Shown one piece after another: positions 1 to 10,109 of a DNA stretch of 64,000 nt; position 1 is the first letter of the stretch, and the number at the start of each line of letters is the position of its first letter. Source of the DNA: Plectrocnemia conspersa (taxonomy: Eukaryota; Arthropoda; Insecta; Trichoptera; Polycentropodidae); contig VTFK01000592.1 of NCBI GenBank assembly GCA_009617715.1, positions 143,260-207,259 of the forward strand, written 5' to 3'. A program made the position numbers and the translations under genes. A model generated the notes under the pieces. That model saw only the letters and a list, made by a program, of their open reading frames with translations. It searched no databases and was not told the DNA's origin.

Positions 1-77
1 ATTAAATTATAATTATTATTTAATATCAGAATTATTTATTTAATAATACCAAAACGCAATATAAATTGAAAAACACT

Positions 78-155
78 AAAGTTCATATGAGATTCGAACC
101 CAGATCTTTTTGGTGTTAATAACCGATTATACCAGTTTTTTGTGTATAGATACGG
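78..155 (-). repeat. tRNA-derived SINE fragment
   Basis: On the minus strand a Pol III B-box-like GGGTTCGAATC is followed at once by CATATG, and an A-box-like ACTGGTATAATCGG lies about 40 bases upstream. The same B-box plus CATATG arrangement occurs at about 14.85 kb and 56.83 kb, so this is a member of a dispersed tRNA-derived family rather than a functional tRNA. No cloverleaf closes and the anticodon arm is absent. Confidence 0.45.
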
Positions 156-159
156 ATTT

Positions 160-1310
160 TCACGGTAAAAAAAATATGCAAAAATATTAACTATAATTTG
201 CTTTTGCTATCATGTGTATTTTTATTGAGCTACTTTTAGACCGAAAGATATAAACTGATTAATAAAGATTACGAAACAATATTTTTGTCACAAAAATAAC
301 ATGATTTTATTTACATGTAAAATTAAAAGTAGCATTTTAGCTGTGGCATTTTTTTCATTATTATATGATTTAAATTGTATTTATATACCATAATATAATA
401 TATTTTCAAGATAATTTTAGCTCATTCAAAGCTTAGTTTTACAACTTTTTTTTTTTTTTGGATAAAATAACTACAAAAAATAAAAGATTTTTACAAAAAG
501 TAGTAAGATTGTAAGTTTTGCCTACAAATAATTTTTTGTTACAGTTGTTTTCTTTTTATTTAATATTTTTTACAATTAGGCTTTGCCATGTACATATATA
601 AAACATTTGCTCATTTTTGCTTATAAAAAATAATTAATATGATTAATATGTAAAATTATTCACTAAATTCTAGCATAAGCTCTCACCTATTTTATATGTA
701 ATAGTAATTTATATTATTTCTGTTAACTTAATAATCTTAATTGTGGTGATATGAAAAACCTAAAATGACGTTCATAAGCAAAAAGTATTTAATAATAAAT
801 AACTAATAAATATTTTTTAATTTAATAGTATTTAATAGTCAAATTATTGATTTTTTGCACTAATTGGTTAAATAAATTAAAGTCGGTAAAAACCGAGAAA
901 GTTATTACGAATATGTTCGAATGTTCGAATACTTTATCCATTTTTGATTTAATATTCGAATAGTAAAAACTACGAATAATCTATTTTAATCGATTTACTG
1001 CACTTCATTGTAACATTTAATGCAAATTAAAATTAGTTCAGACGAGCGTGATAAAATGCGTCGTTAATAGTGAGTCGCGATTACGTCCCTGATTCTTGAC
1101 CGACTGTATGACATGTTGCTAATTGTGCTGTTGTGATAAAAATAACCTTTAACATGTATTTTTGCCACACAAATTCATAATCGTAAATGATATTTAGAAT
1201 ATCTTATACTTTAATCGGTTTTATCATTTTTTTTGTTAATAAAAAACTTTCGTATTGAAATAAAAATAATACGATAATAAAAATATTTCTACTAGCACTG
1301 AAAATAAAAA
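160..1310. other. AT-rich DNA, no gene seen
   Basis: The stretch is strongly A+T-rich with T and A runs. The only compositional change is a short patch at about 1020-1130 with several CpGs. I see no sustained reading frame, repeat ends or RNA structure. Confidence 0.5.
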
Positions 1311-1311
1311 T

Positions 1312-1990
1312 AAGGATATTGATATTTTAAAATTTGATTATTTGTTTCTTGTTATTGAATATGTACATTTTTAAGCTGACTTCTTAGTTTTTAAATAGGT
1401 TTCTTATTTTTTTTAAACAATTAGATGTATTAGGTATAAGGATATTGATATTTTAATTTTTTTTATTTGTTTCTTGTTAATGAATATGTCCATTTTAAAA
1501 CTGCTATTATTAAAATGGTATTTATGTCGAAATTAATATAAAATTAGTATAATCATATATGTAGATAAAAATTTTTTTAAAGATAAAAAACTGCTAATTA
1601 AAGAATTGCTGCATATAGTGTCATCTCACAAATAATTGTAAAAATGATAAAATATAGAATTTTTTGCTGCTATGTGCAATATATCAAATACAATAACAAC
1701 AGCGATAACATTACTACAATGATAAAAATAAAATTCAATACAAAATTCTTTAATTTTTAAAAGGCCCAAAGCAATGGGATAAATGCAATAAATGAAAATT
1801 TGGTATATTCATAAAACTGCTATTATTAAAATAGTATTTATGTTGAAATTAATATAAAATTAGTATAATCTTATATGTAGATAAAAAAATGTTAAAAGAT
1901 AAATTGCTGCATATAGTGATGTCTGGTATATTGTGCTTGATATTTTTTTTCATCAAATAATTGTAATAAAATGATAAAATATAGAATGGT
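1312..1990 (+). repeat. Overlapping local direct duplications
   Basis: Two direct repeat pairs lie head to tail. Segment 1312-1376 recurs at 1438-1499 (both contain AAGGATATTGATATTTTAA and TTTGTTTCTTGTTA). Segment about 1497-1665 recurs at about 1812-1988 (both contain AAAACTGCTATTATTAAAAT, ATATGTAGATAAAAA and ATTGCTGCATATAGTG). The copies differ by small indels and substitutions. This indicates stepwise local duplication; no coding content is visible. Confidence 0.75.
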
Positions 1991-2149
1991 GTTATTTATA
2001 TACAGCCTTTTGCCTTTTGCTTTCTACAAGCGTCTTCCTTCTAACAACGGTGATAACTTTTAAACATTACCTACAAAAATTTTGTTATACATAATATGCA
2101 TATTATGCTGCTAAGTATATTGATTCCAATTGATTAATTGCATCAGATT

Positions 2150-2625
2150 GACAAATCGCACAACACACCCAAGATTTCCTACAACACTCTATCAATCAGA
2201 CTGTTAATCAGCGGATTGTCGCTCGTACAGGACGTGTTTGAAGATAACCAGCGCTTCTTAATCTAACGAGGAGATTCTCAAGCTAAACCTCGACCCGCAT
2301 AAGGGTAGTTTTTGCGGCTTGCTTAATCCAAAGCTTCGATTCCGGAGCGCATCAGATTAACCTGAATTTAACCTAGCCTGAGCGGAAAAACCGGCTTAAG
2401 GGGTGAATCGTATCTGTTTACGAGAGGCTCGCGTGTTAGAGGGCGTGGAAATTTACGGGAACAAGGTTAATAGTATCAAGGTTGGATATTTTAATGAGTG
2501 GCGTGACGCCACATGACCGTTTAGAGTCTTAACAGACCCCAAAGTGTGGCGGACAACGGGGGTGTTATGCGGATTGCGTAATGGGGCGGTTTAAAGTATT
2601 TGGTTTGAATCTAATCGTCGATTAG
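2150..2625. other. GC-richer unique island
   Basis: This block of about 475 bp is clearly richer in G+C and CpG than its flanks and lacks poly-A/T runs. It carries a near-palindrome GTGGCGTGACGCCAC at about 2498-2512. No long reading frame or transposon end was seen. A host regulatory role is inference from composition only. Confidence 0.3.
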
Positions 2626-2639
2626 ATATGTATGCGATT

Positions 2640-3360
2640 ATGTGCTAAATAATGATCTTGATAAAATATTTTATTTTGAAAGAAAAATCATAAAAATGAA
2701 TGCTTCTAGAATACAAAATGGAAATAGTTTCTTTGTTATAAAATGTTTTATTAACCCATAAACGAATATCTACTCGTAAGTACATTTTATTAACTGTAAA
2801 AAGAACTTTTATAGATCAGATATGCGCTTTTAATAAAATTAAATTTTTTGAGGTTAATAAGGCTATAAAATATTACTTTTTAATAGCTTAAAAATATAAA
2901 TTTAATTAAACTAATATTTATATATATTTATATAAAAAGTGGGTTAAATATAAAAGTTAAAACTTTTAAATTGAATATATTTTATAGTTATAAAAAAATA
3001 GCGTTCATTTTATTGTATATCTTATACATTTTAGAAATGATTAATTACGGCTAATATAAAATATCTAGCATACCAGTGGTATAAATAAATGGGTGACAAA
3101 TAATTGAAATACTTTTAAATCCTATATGGACCACTGTGTGATTTAATTTCTAACGTGTCTGAGAGATCAAAATTAAAATATTAAGGTTTTCCTTGATTTT
3201 CCTTATCTCACAGAAGAATAATTAAAATCATGATGCTGTAATAATAGCATCGGTTAGCATAACAATACCTGATCTTAATGCATTATGCATAGATAAATTC
3301 TACCATATTTTTCAGTTAAAGAGAGGTATATAAATATATATGTAGATTATAATTTTTCAT
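2640..3360. other. AT-rich DNA, no gene seen
   Basis: A+T-rich sequence with no open frame of note, no recognised repeat end and no RNA-like structure. Confidence 0.45.
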
Positions 3361-3560
3361 TTTTCGCGGAGAAAATTGTCGATAACGAATGTTGCTATTT
3401 TAAATTTTTCATATTTCGAGCAAGATAAATATTTTTGGATTATTGAAAAAAACAATAATTTTTTAGCGTAATTTTGTTAAAAGTCCCCATACATTTTTGC
3501 AATCTGCCGTTCCCCACACGGAGCGATTATTTTTTATCTAATTATTAATTTCAATTTAAA
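3361..3560 (+). repeat. Interspersed repeat, copy 1
   Basis: About 190 bp here matches the reverse complement of about 34330-34530. The most conserved core reads CCCATACATTTTTGCAATCT here, with CATACATTTTTACAATCTGCC in the partner. Both are followed by a T-rich tract and ATTATTAAT. The copies are diverged, and neither shows coding potential or obvious terminal inverted repeats. Confidence 0.6.
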
Positions 3561-4960
3561 CAAAAAAATACTCTTTTTCACTAGTGCGATCACTTTCAAC
3601 ACGTAAACTATTGTTCAATAAATATTAATACAATATACACATTTTTTACAGAATACCAACACATGTTTTTTATGACAAAATTAGACTGTAACTGGTTTGG
3701 GATTCAGTAACGTCTATTTAAGTTTCTAATGCAGTCTTTTTACTACGGTTCTTATTTATTATATATTTCGGGGTTATGAGATCATCAGATTTGGTCATCA
3801 ACAAATATATTTTTAAACGGGTAGACGTCTAAACTTAGCATATAATTATATAAATTATATTTTATCCTTTGTTCGATAACAATTCGTCAAAAATCTTCAA
3901 ACCAACCGGTCAGTCATCTGACCGATATATATATCGATATTTATCTAAGCGCAACTATCGCGTAGAAATATTAATTATTTTATAGCAATAAAATAATAAA
4001 TCTTGAAACACAAAAAAACAATAGCTCTAAAAACACAGTTGCGTCTTTGCATTTTAAAATAACGCAGGTAAGCATTTTTTTTTATTCAACGTTTCGCTGA
4101 TTTATCTACAATCCAATTGTAACCTTTTCTGTTTTACGAAATCTTTTTATCTTTATGTTATATTTAATAGCCATGACTATGACAACTAAAAGACGATAAA
4201 TAAATAATTAAAAAAAAAACACTTTGTATAATAGTTGCTGAAATTACAGAAATGATTCATATTTCCATGTAAATATTGTGCAACTGTGTACTTTATCAAC
4301 AGCTGATAATATTTTTTTTATCTTTTTAATTTATACGATTATTGTAATTAAAGTCTGTCTAAATGAAATATTATTTTTTTAGCATGTTTTCATTAATTAG
4401 AATGTACTTTGGATTTTTCTCAACTTTTCGAATATATTTGAATTTTTCTGTAACCTAATTTAACTTGTATATTACACATTAAAATCACTACAATATGTAA
4501 TTCTTACAACTTTTTGACAAGACCTAATGCAATTTTAAAGCAACCATGTTCCTTAAAATTTAAGATATTGTCTAAATATATAAACATAAATACATTTGAA
4601 TAATTTTTAAAGGTATATTGCTCATATTTATATTTTTCGTTTATATAAATAATATGTATTGTAAAATAAATTCATGTATAACTTAAGCACTACTTATATT
4701 ATTAACTCGCTATCATTGATATCATTTACATAATATAAATAACAACATTTTGATTATTGATCTGGTAACAAATATTACAGTAATTTTTTATTAAATTTAA
4801 TATAAAATAATGTGTAAGTCGTATTTTTCATGATTATTTAATTTATTATTTTTTTGGCACCCAACATTGAATTTTTTACTGGTACGATAGATTGCGTTAG
4901 CATGTGTATAATTTGCATAATTGCGGAGAACGAAATAATATTTAATTAGCTGCTTATAAT
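3561..4960. other. AT-rich DNA with a small hairpin
   Basis: Mostly featureless AT-rich sequence. A 7-bp stem with a 4-base loop (CGGTCAG-TCAT-CTGACCG) lies at 3907-3924. A splice-donor-like AACGCAG/GTAAGC occurs at about 4066, but no convincing upstream exon was found. Confidence 0.35.
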
Positions 4961-5029
4961 GAATTATTTTCACAAGCCTTTTTAAACAAAATGTAGATCT
5001 ATTATATGTATATTGAGCTTCTCTGTTGT

Positions 5030-5170
5030 CGTAGCTTTTGCCGTAGCTGCGTCGGAGCTTTCAATGGGCGCTTTGAAGCTTTCGCTTAATTAACGCGCAG
5101 TTGTAGCGCTTAATTAACGTCGGTTGCATTGGCGTCGAAACGTTTTTATAATAAACGCAACCTTTTGCTG
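5030..5170. promoter_or_regulatory. Island with doubled homeodomain-type site
   Basis: Within a GC-richer patch the 13-mer CGCTTAATTAACG occurs twice in the same orientation, at 5083-5095 and 5107-5119, 24 bp apart. The TAATTA core is the classic homeodomain recognition sequence and the spacing is close to two helical turns. That transcription factors use it is inference. Confidence 0.35.
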
Positions 5171-5452
5171 TATCGTCAAAGAAATTATTTCAGTTATATG
5201 CCCTAGACGCTTTGGAAATGTAGCAAAATGTCGCTGTATTTCTAGATGCTTATAAAATAATATTAAGAAAATTGTGTGCAAGTTTAATATTATTGTGCAT
5301 GCATGTTATATTATGCAGGATCTTATATTGCCTTTCGAATGTAACATCTGTTTGTGAGAATGTTTTCCGGAAGATATTTGCTGAAGCGGGTAACTCAGCT
5401 CGTTCGTTTTTAAGTCAAGTTATTATTATTATTTATGTAATGTAATGTGGTT

Positions 5453-5585
5453 GTAGAGAATATTAACAGATGTGTTACAATGTTTATATTCTCTACGATA
5501 GAGGAATGCTTATAAGTCTCTGACTATTGACTTGAAAGACATGCGTACTGCTTGGGAGATTAGAATTAGTAATTATTATATAATT
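5453..5585 (+). repeat. SINE relic with adjacent hairpin
   Basis: The stretch GCTTATAAGTC...CTATTGACTTGAA and the tail GGGAGATTAGAATTAG (to about 5575) match the SINE copies at about 14.8 kb (minus) and 42.43 kb (plus). The B box is lost here. Just upstream is an 11-bp perfect stem (GTAGAGAATAT / ATATTCTCTAC) at 5453-5496 enclosing a 22-nt loop. Confidence 0.55.
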
Positions 5586-5589
5586 ATAA

Positions 5590-5915
5590 TTCATAGTTTA
5601 TGTGTTTTATTCTATACCTCTAAAAATCATTCTTTGTTTATAAGCTATAGATTTTCAATACTTGTATTTTATTTAAAATAATAAAAATTATTTGTAATCA
5701 AAAAAATTGGAATTTCGCTTTTTAATTATTTTTTGTGAAATATACAATTATTAATTTATTAAATGACATTTTTCACTCGTTTCGAAGTTAAATAATACCT
5801 TGTAAATATACTATTTTATAATATTAGAAATTACATATTTTATTTATATAAATTTTGTCGGGGAGCATTATGTCGCGTTAACATTATGTCATTAATGTTT
5901 TGTTGTGATACCAAT
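5590..5915 (+). repeat. Truncated copy of the 43-kb TIR element
   Basis: This stretch aligns, with many substitutions, to the right part of the element at 43051-43660. Shared landmarks in order are TTTTATTCTAT, ATACTTGTATTTTATTT, TTTCGCTTTT, TTGTGA, and ATACCTTGTAAATATACTATTTTA. It ends in the same subterminal motif repeated twice (ATTATGTCGCGTTAAC, then ATTATGTCATTAATG). The left end is missing, replaced by SINE-derived sequence. Confidence 0.6.
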
Positions 5916-5919
5916 TCTA

Positions 5920-6875
5920 TCAAGCGCAAAAAAAACTATTCTTAAAAACTGTAGATGTATGAAAGACAATGATTGGAATTAGATTTGCAAGACCTTAAGT
6001 AGTATATAATATTTATTTTCCGATATTAAGATTGCAATTACTAATTAATTAGTCATTGAAAATAATATTTTGACATACATAGGTTTATATAATCAACGTT
6101 TATTGATATATTATTTTTAAAAATCAGGAGCTTTCACAATTAAAATTATCAATGCGATTTTTAAATAAAAAATACTTAATTTTCATATTTACTATTTTCT
6201 TGTAAAATTAGATAACAATTATTTAAAAAAAAGTGTATGAATATTTATTAATATATTATTTCAAATATTTATTTTTTTACTTTGTTTCTTGTTAATAATG
6301 AAATTAAATATCTTTTGTCTGCTTCATTTAAACGTTTGATAAATATTGTGTATTTATGTAACAGACATCAGAGCAGGTAATTATAAAAATTTAATCGACT
6401 TAATTAGTATTTTTTATATCAAATAAAAGTACAAGGAAATGTCATTAAATGTGTTGAAAAATTAGAAATATGTGTATTACAGCATTTACTTCCCTTTACG
6501 ATGATTTTCATATATTATAACGTTGTAAATAAAGCAGAGTTCAGGAATATCTATATATTTATTCAATTTCTTACCAGCTTATCAACTTATGTTTTTTTCA
6601 TCCAAAGATATCTTTTTATATTTATTCAATTTTTTGTCATAGTGTTCATTTGAACGAGTAACAAACACAAGTGAAGAGTATTCGTTTGGGCGACTGATTA
6701 GTGAGAAATTTTCGTATGAACAGTTGTCTTGCATGCAGTGATCACTTATGTATGATATTTATATATTTTAAATTGTTATATATGTTATGCTTTCGGGGAT
6801 AAGATATTTAACGCATTAGTTTAACCTGTTAGTTCACAATTTAAAAAATAAACAGTGTTGTGAAAATTAATAAAA
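5920..6875. other. AT-rich DNA, no gene seen
   Basis: Very A+T-rich with no supported feature. Short open frames occur only by chance. Confidence 0.45.
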
Positions 6876-6878
6876 ATA

Positions 6879-7565
6879 TGAGCCGTTGATTTTGAAAGTG
6901 GGGCAAGTCCATATTATGTTATTGTTGGATAATTTATGATTTGCGTTTGAACTGATTAAAAAATGTTGTTAAGCAATAATAAATTTATTTTATATTTTTT
7001 ACGGTATTTTTTCATAATATTATGCATAGTATATATTGTACATTTTTATTATATCCAATTCAAAGTTTATCTAATTTCTATTTGGATAATGGCCTTCTAA
7101 TTGAGGAAAATGTGTTCCTTCACGCGTTTTACTTTTTCCTCATTGGTTTTCCTGGAGGAACTTTCCCTTCTACTACGAATTTTTTTTGCATTGAGAGCAT
7201 GGTCCACTCTTCCTTTATATATATTAAATGTGTCTGTAAAATCTTTTGCATACTATTTTTTTGCTTCTTTGGTATCTAAATAGTATTTAAAACTGCGAGT
7301 CCTTTGCGTTCCCCTCTAATTTCTCGGTCGCATTCTTCTCTTAGCACACTTTTGTGTCTGTAAGACTCCAAAATTTTTCAAAATTTTGTTTCCTCGTAAC
7401 TCTGGAAACTAAGTGTAGCTGCCTCACTTCCAAAATCAACAAAAAATTAATATTATTGACCAAAATAATTTACTAGTAAAAATTTACACTGTTATTTATA
7501 GATATGATTGTGAATTGATTAAAAACATAAAATGGACTTACCCCACTTTCAAAATTAACGGCTCA
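6879..7565 (-). mobile_element. TIR transposon with decayed transposase
   Basis: A 687-bp element is bounded by near-perfect inverted ends. TGAGCCGTTGATTTTGAAAG opens the left end, and the complement of the right end reads TGAGCCGTTAATTTTGAAAG; similarity continues for about 40 bp. Minus-strand translation of about 7270-7090 gives YAKDFTDTFNIYKGRVDHAL, then KVKRVKEHIF. This resembles a CK-x-FF-x-TL-x-I ... V-x-HI pattern I recall from uncharacterised animal transposase-like proteins, but I cannot name the superfamily. Stops and deletions have destroyed the frame. The plus-strand open frames at 7022-7283 are antisense shadows. Confidence 0.65.
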
Positions 7566-7589
7566 AAGCTTCGCCAAGGTCCAACGGTT

Positions 7590-8320
7590 CCAAAGCGTTT
7601 TTTAATTATTATTACGGCCTATGTACGTGCAAGTATGAGGTCGCTTCCGAAGTGTTTATGGCCTATCTGAGATGGCATGGATTTCGGAAAGGAGCCGATT
7701 CCAAGCTTGTCCGAGGTCGGCGAAAAGTGAGACCTCCAGCCTGAGCTCCAAACCGGAAGTGCTTATCGCCGTTAGCTTTTCATAAGCTCGCTATCGCGCC
7801 GCGAGCTTTCGCCCGATAGAGCCTTGGGCCGGAATTTTTTTTTACGACTTGATGACTTATTAAACGCGCGGAAACCTTGAAGTTCGGCGATAAGGGGGTT
7901 GCTTGTTATTTTTTAAATTTGGAAAAAAATCGGCGTCGAAATGTATAAGCGATAGGAAGTGGCGACTTATCTTGGCTGCGATAAAATATCAATATTATAT
8001 GAAAACGATAAATTTAGAACGAATAAATAAACTTTGATCAGTTCAACCTCGGTCGTGTATTCTAAATTTTTTGCTGAAACATGCGTGCCATTTTAGATTC
8101 TTGGCTAAAATTTATTGTTTGTGTGTATTGTGTTAGGCTGAAATAGGCAGATCGTTCTAAAGATAATCAATTACGTTTCTAGATTGGTGAAATGATTAAC
8201 GAGCGGTAGCGAGCGTTGTTAGCTAGCGACGCTTCATAAATTTGCAAGACGGGTCGTTTAACACTTAACTGCGATCAATTACCGCCATATTAATAATGCA
8301 CGCAACTTTGTGAGAGGGTT
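7590..8320. other. Large CpG-containing unique island
   Basis: About 7600-7960 and 8190-8310 are the first long stretches in the window without A/T runs. They contain many CpGs and a symmetrical purine/pyrimidine patch (TAAGCTCGCTATCGCGCCGC at about 7784). No open frame, repeat partner or transposon end was found. It starts right after the TIR element at 7565. Candidate host regulatory DNA, by inference. Confidence 0.3.
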
Positions 8321-8329
8321 AAATTAATT

Positions 8330-9050
8330 ATGATACGCTGTGTATGTTTTTTTGTTAAGATTTTTGACATAAAAGGGGGTTGTATGAATTTATATTTTGC
8401 TTTGAATTATGTTTTAAAAATTTATCACATGTCACATAAAAAAAATCTTAAACAGAGAAAATAAATATACATACAATAGATATTATTTTTATATTTTTTT
8501 TATTAAAATCAAATGAGTTTAATAAATTGCTATAAATCTACCATTAATGTTGTTGATAGCACTGCGGTTCTTGTCTTCTAAGATAGAGTCATTATTTTGA
8601 CGTGAAATAATGTACAAAATTTTGGCATATGAATCTGTTTCAATAACTTCTTTCGCTGTAAAAGTCTGTTTTAAATTAAGTTAATTTGTATTATTTTTTC
8701 TTTAATATTAGTTTTAGAACGTCTTAGCACTTTTGTAGTTATTTCTTATGTAGCTTGGATTCAAAAGCGAGGATTCAGGTCGTCTCAAATGGCCGTGATG
8801 GACTCTAGCTAAATTCCCTGTTGTCGTTTGTCACTGGTCTCATTGAATTTGCATTATATTAAATGAATTGTGTTGCACTACCACAGATTTTACGGTTAAT
8901 GCCAATATAATGCATGGAAACCAAACATTTAAAAACAATTATCTGTGGTTTCATTGCAGGTTTTTCGTATGAAAATATAATTTTAATGCGTATGGACTTT
9001 CACGTCTGCATTATTGTTTTTTGCGGGCCATAATTTTTTGCATTTTTTAA
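8330..9050. other. AT-rich DNA, one weak coding-like stretch
   Basis: On the minus strand about 8665-8515 stays open for about 50 codons with a varied amino-acid mix (KQTFTAKEVIETDSYAKIL ...). I recognise no family and it may be chance. The rest shows nothing. Confidence 0.25.
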
Positions 9051-9240
9051 ATCGCTTCTGAGCGGGATCCGCGCGAAGTTTGTTCCTTGGAAATTTAGTC
9101 GCAATAGGTTGCTTCACGGGGGAACAAATTACATTCGGCGTTGTTTTGAAATACAACGATTTTTATGTGATTACGCTCACTGTCAATTACACAGTGTGAA
9201 TTAATATCGGAGTGGTGATTTAATTAAATCGTAGCTTAGG
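9050..9240. other. Small GC-richer island
   Basis: A unique patch with several CpGs and a BamHI-like palindrome (GGGATCCGCGCG at about 9063). No coding or repeat signal was seen. Confidence 0.25.
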
Positions 9241-9256
9241 ATGTTTGAGAAGACCA

Positions 9257-10105
9257 GTTTAACGCTAATATGCATAAATAATAAAATTTATATTAAATTT
9301 ATTTTATTTTTATTTAAAAAGGGTATTTCGTTTATGGTAAAGTTATATGCATAATTGCTTTCTCTTTCAAAAATGGTTCTGTAATTCGCCTTTAAGTATT
9401 TGTGTATTATTTATTTTTGATAAAATCTTTATTGGGATTAAGACTGTTACATAACAATTTTGTTCTTGATTTTATTGTAGTAATATAAACAATAAAGGGC
9501 TATAATTAGTTTTCAGACATGATGTATATCTTTTTCTTATACTAAATTACAGAAATACTATCTGTTTAATTATAAATAATACTGATAATTTAAAAATTTT
9601 CTTTTTAAATAAAAATATGATTTATTTATAACTAAGATATTAAATCTCAATATTTTGAATGAATTTTATATGTGCAAAGGGTCGTTTAACGCTAATATCC
9701 ATAAATAATAAAGTTTATATTTAACTAATTTTATTTTTATTTAAAGGTGTTATTTCGTTTATGCGTAATTGCTTTCTCTTTCAAAATTGCTACTATAATA
9801 CGCCTTTAAGTATTTGTGCATTATTTATTTTGATAAAATCGTTATTGAGATAAAGACTGTTACATAGCAATTTTATTCTTGATTTTACTGTAACAATAAA
9901 GAGCTATAATTAGTTTTCATACATGATGTATATATTTTGCTTATACTAAATTACAGCAACGTCATCTATTTAATTATAAATAAAATTGTTTAAAAATACT
10001 GATAATTTAAAAAAATATTTTTAAATAAAAAAATGATTTATTTATCACTAAGATATTAAATCTCAATATTTTGAATGAATTTTATATGTGCAAAGGGTCA
10101 TTTAT
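9257..10105 (+). repeat. 427-bp tandem duplication, two copies
   Basis: Unit 1 (9257-9683) and unit 2 (9684-about 10105) are adjacent direct copies. Both open with GTTTAACGCTAATAT and both end with GAATTTTATATGTGCAAAGG. Shared internal landmarks include GCTTTCTCTTTCAAAA, GCCTTTAAGTATTTGTG and GATATTAAATCTCAATATTT. Unit 2 has several short deletions. No coding frame is evident. Confidence 0.85.
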
Positions 10106-10109
10106 AGTA

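Noticed and set aside
4020..4070. First exon ending in the donor-like AACGCAG/GTAAGC at about 4066
   Set aside because: No promoter, start codon or open frame precedes it, and single donor matches are common by chance.
7022..7283. Plus-strand frames of 60-85 codons
   Set aside because: They lie antisense to the transposase relic inside the TIR element at 6879-7565.
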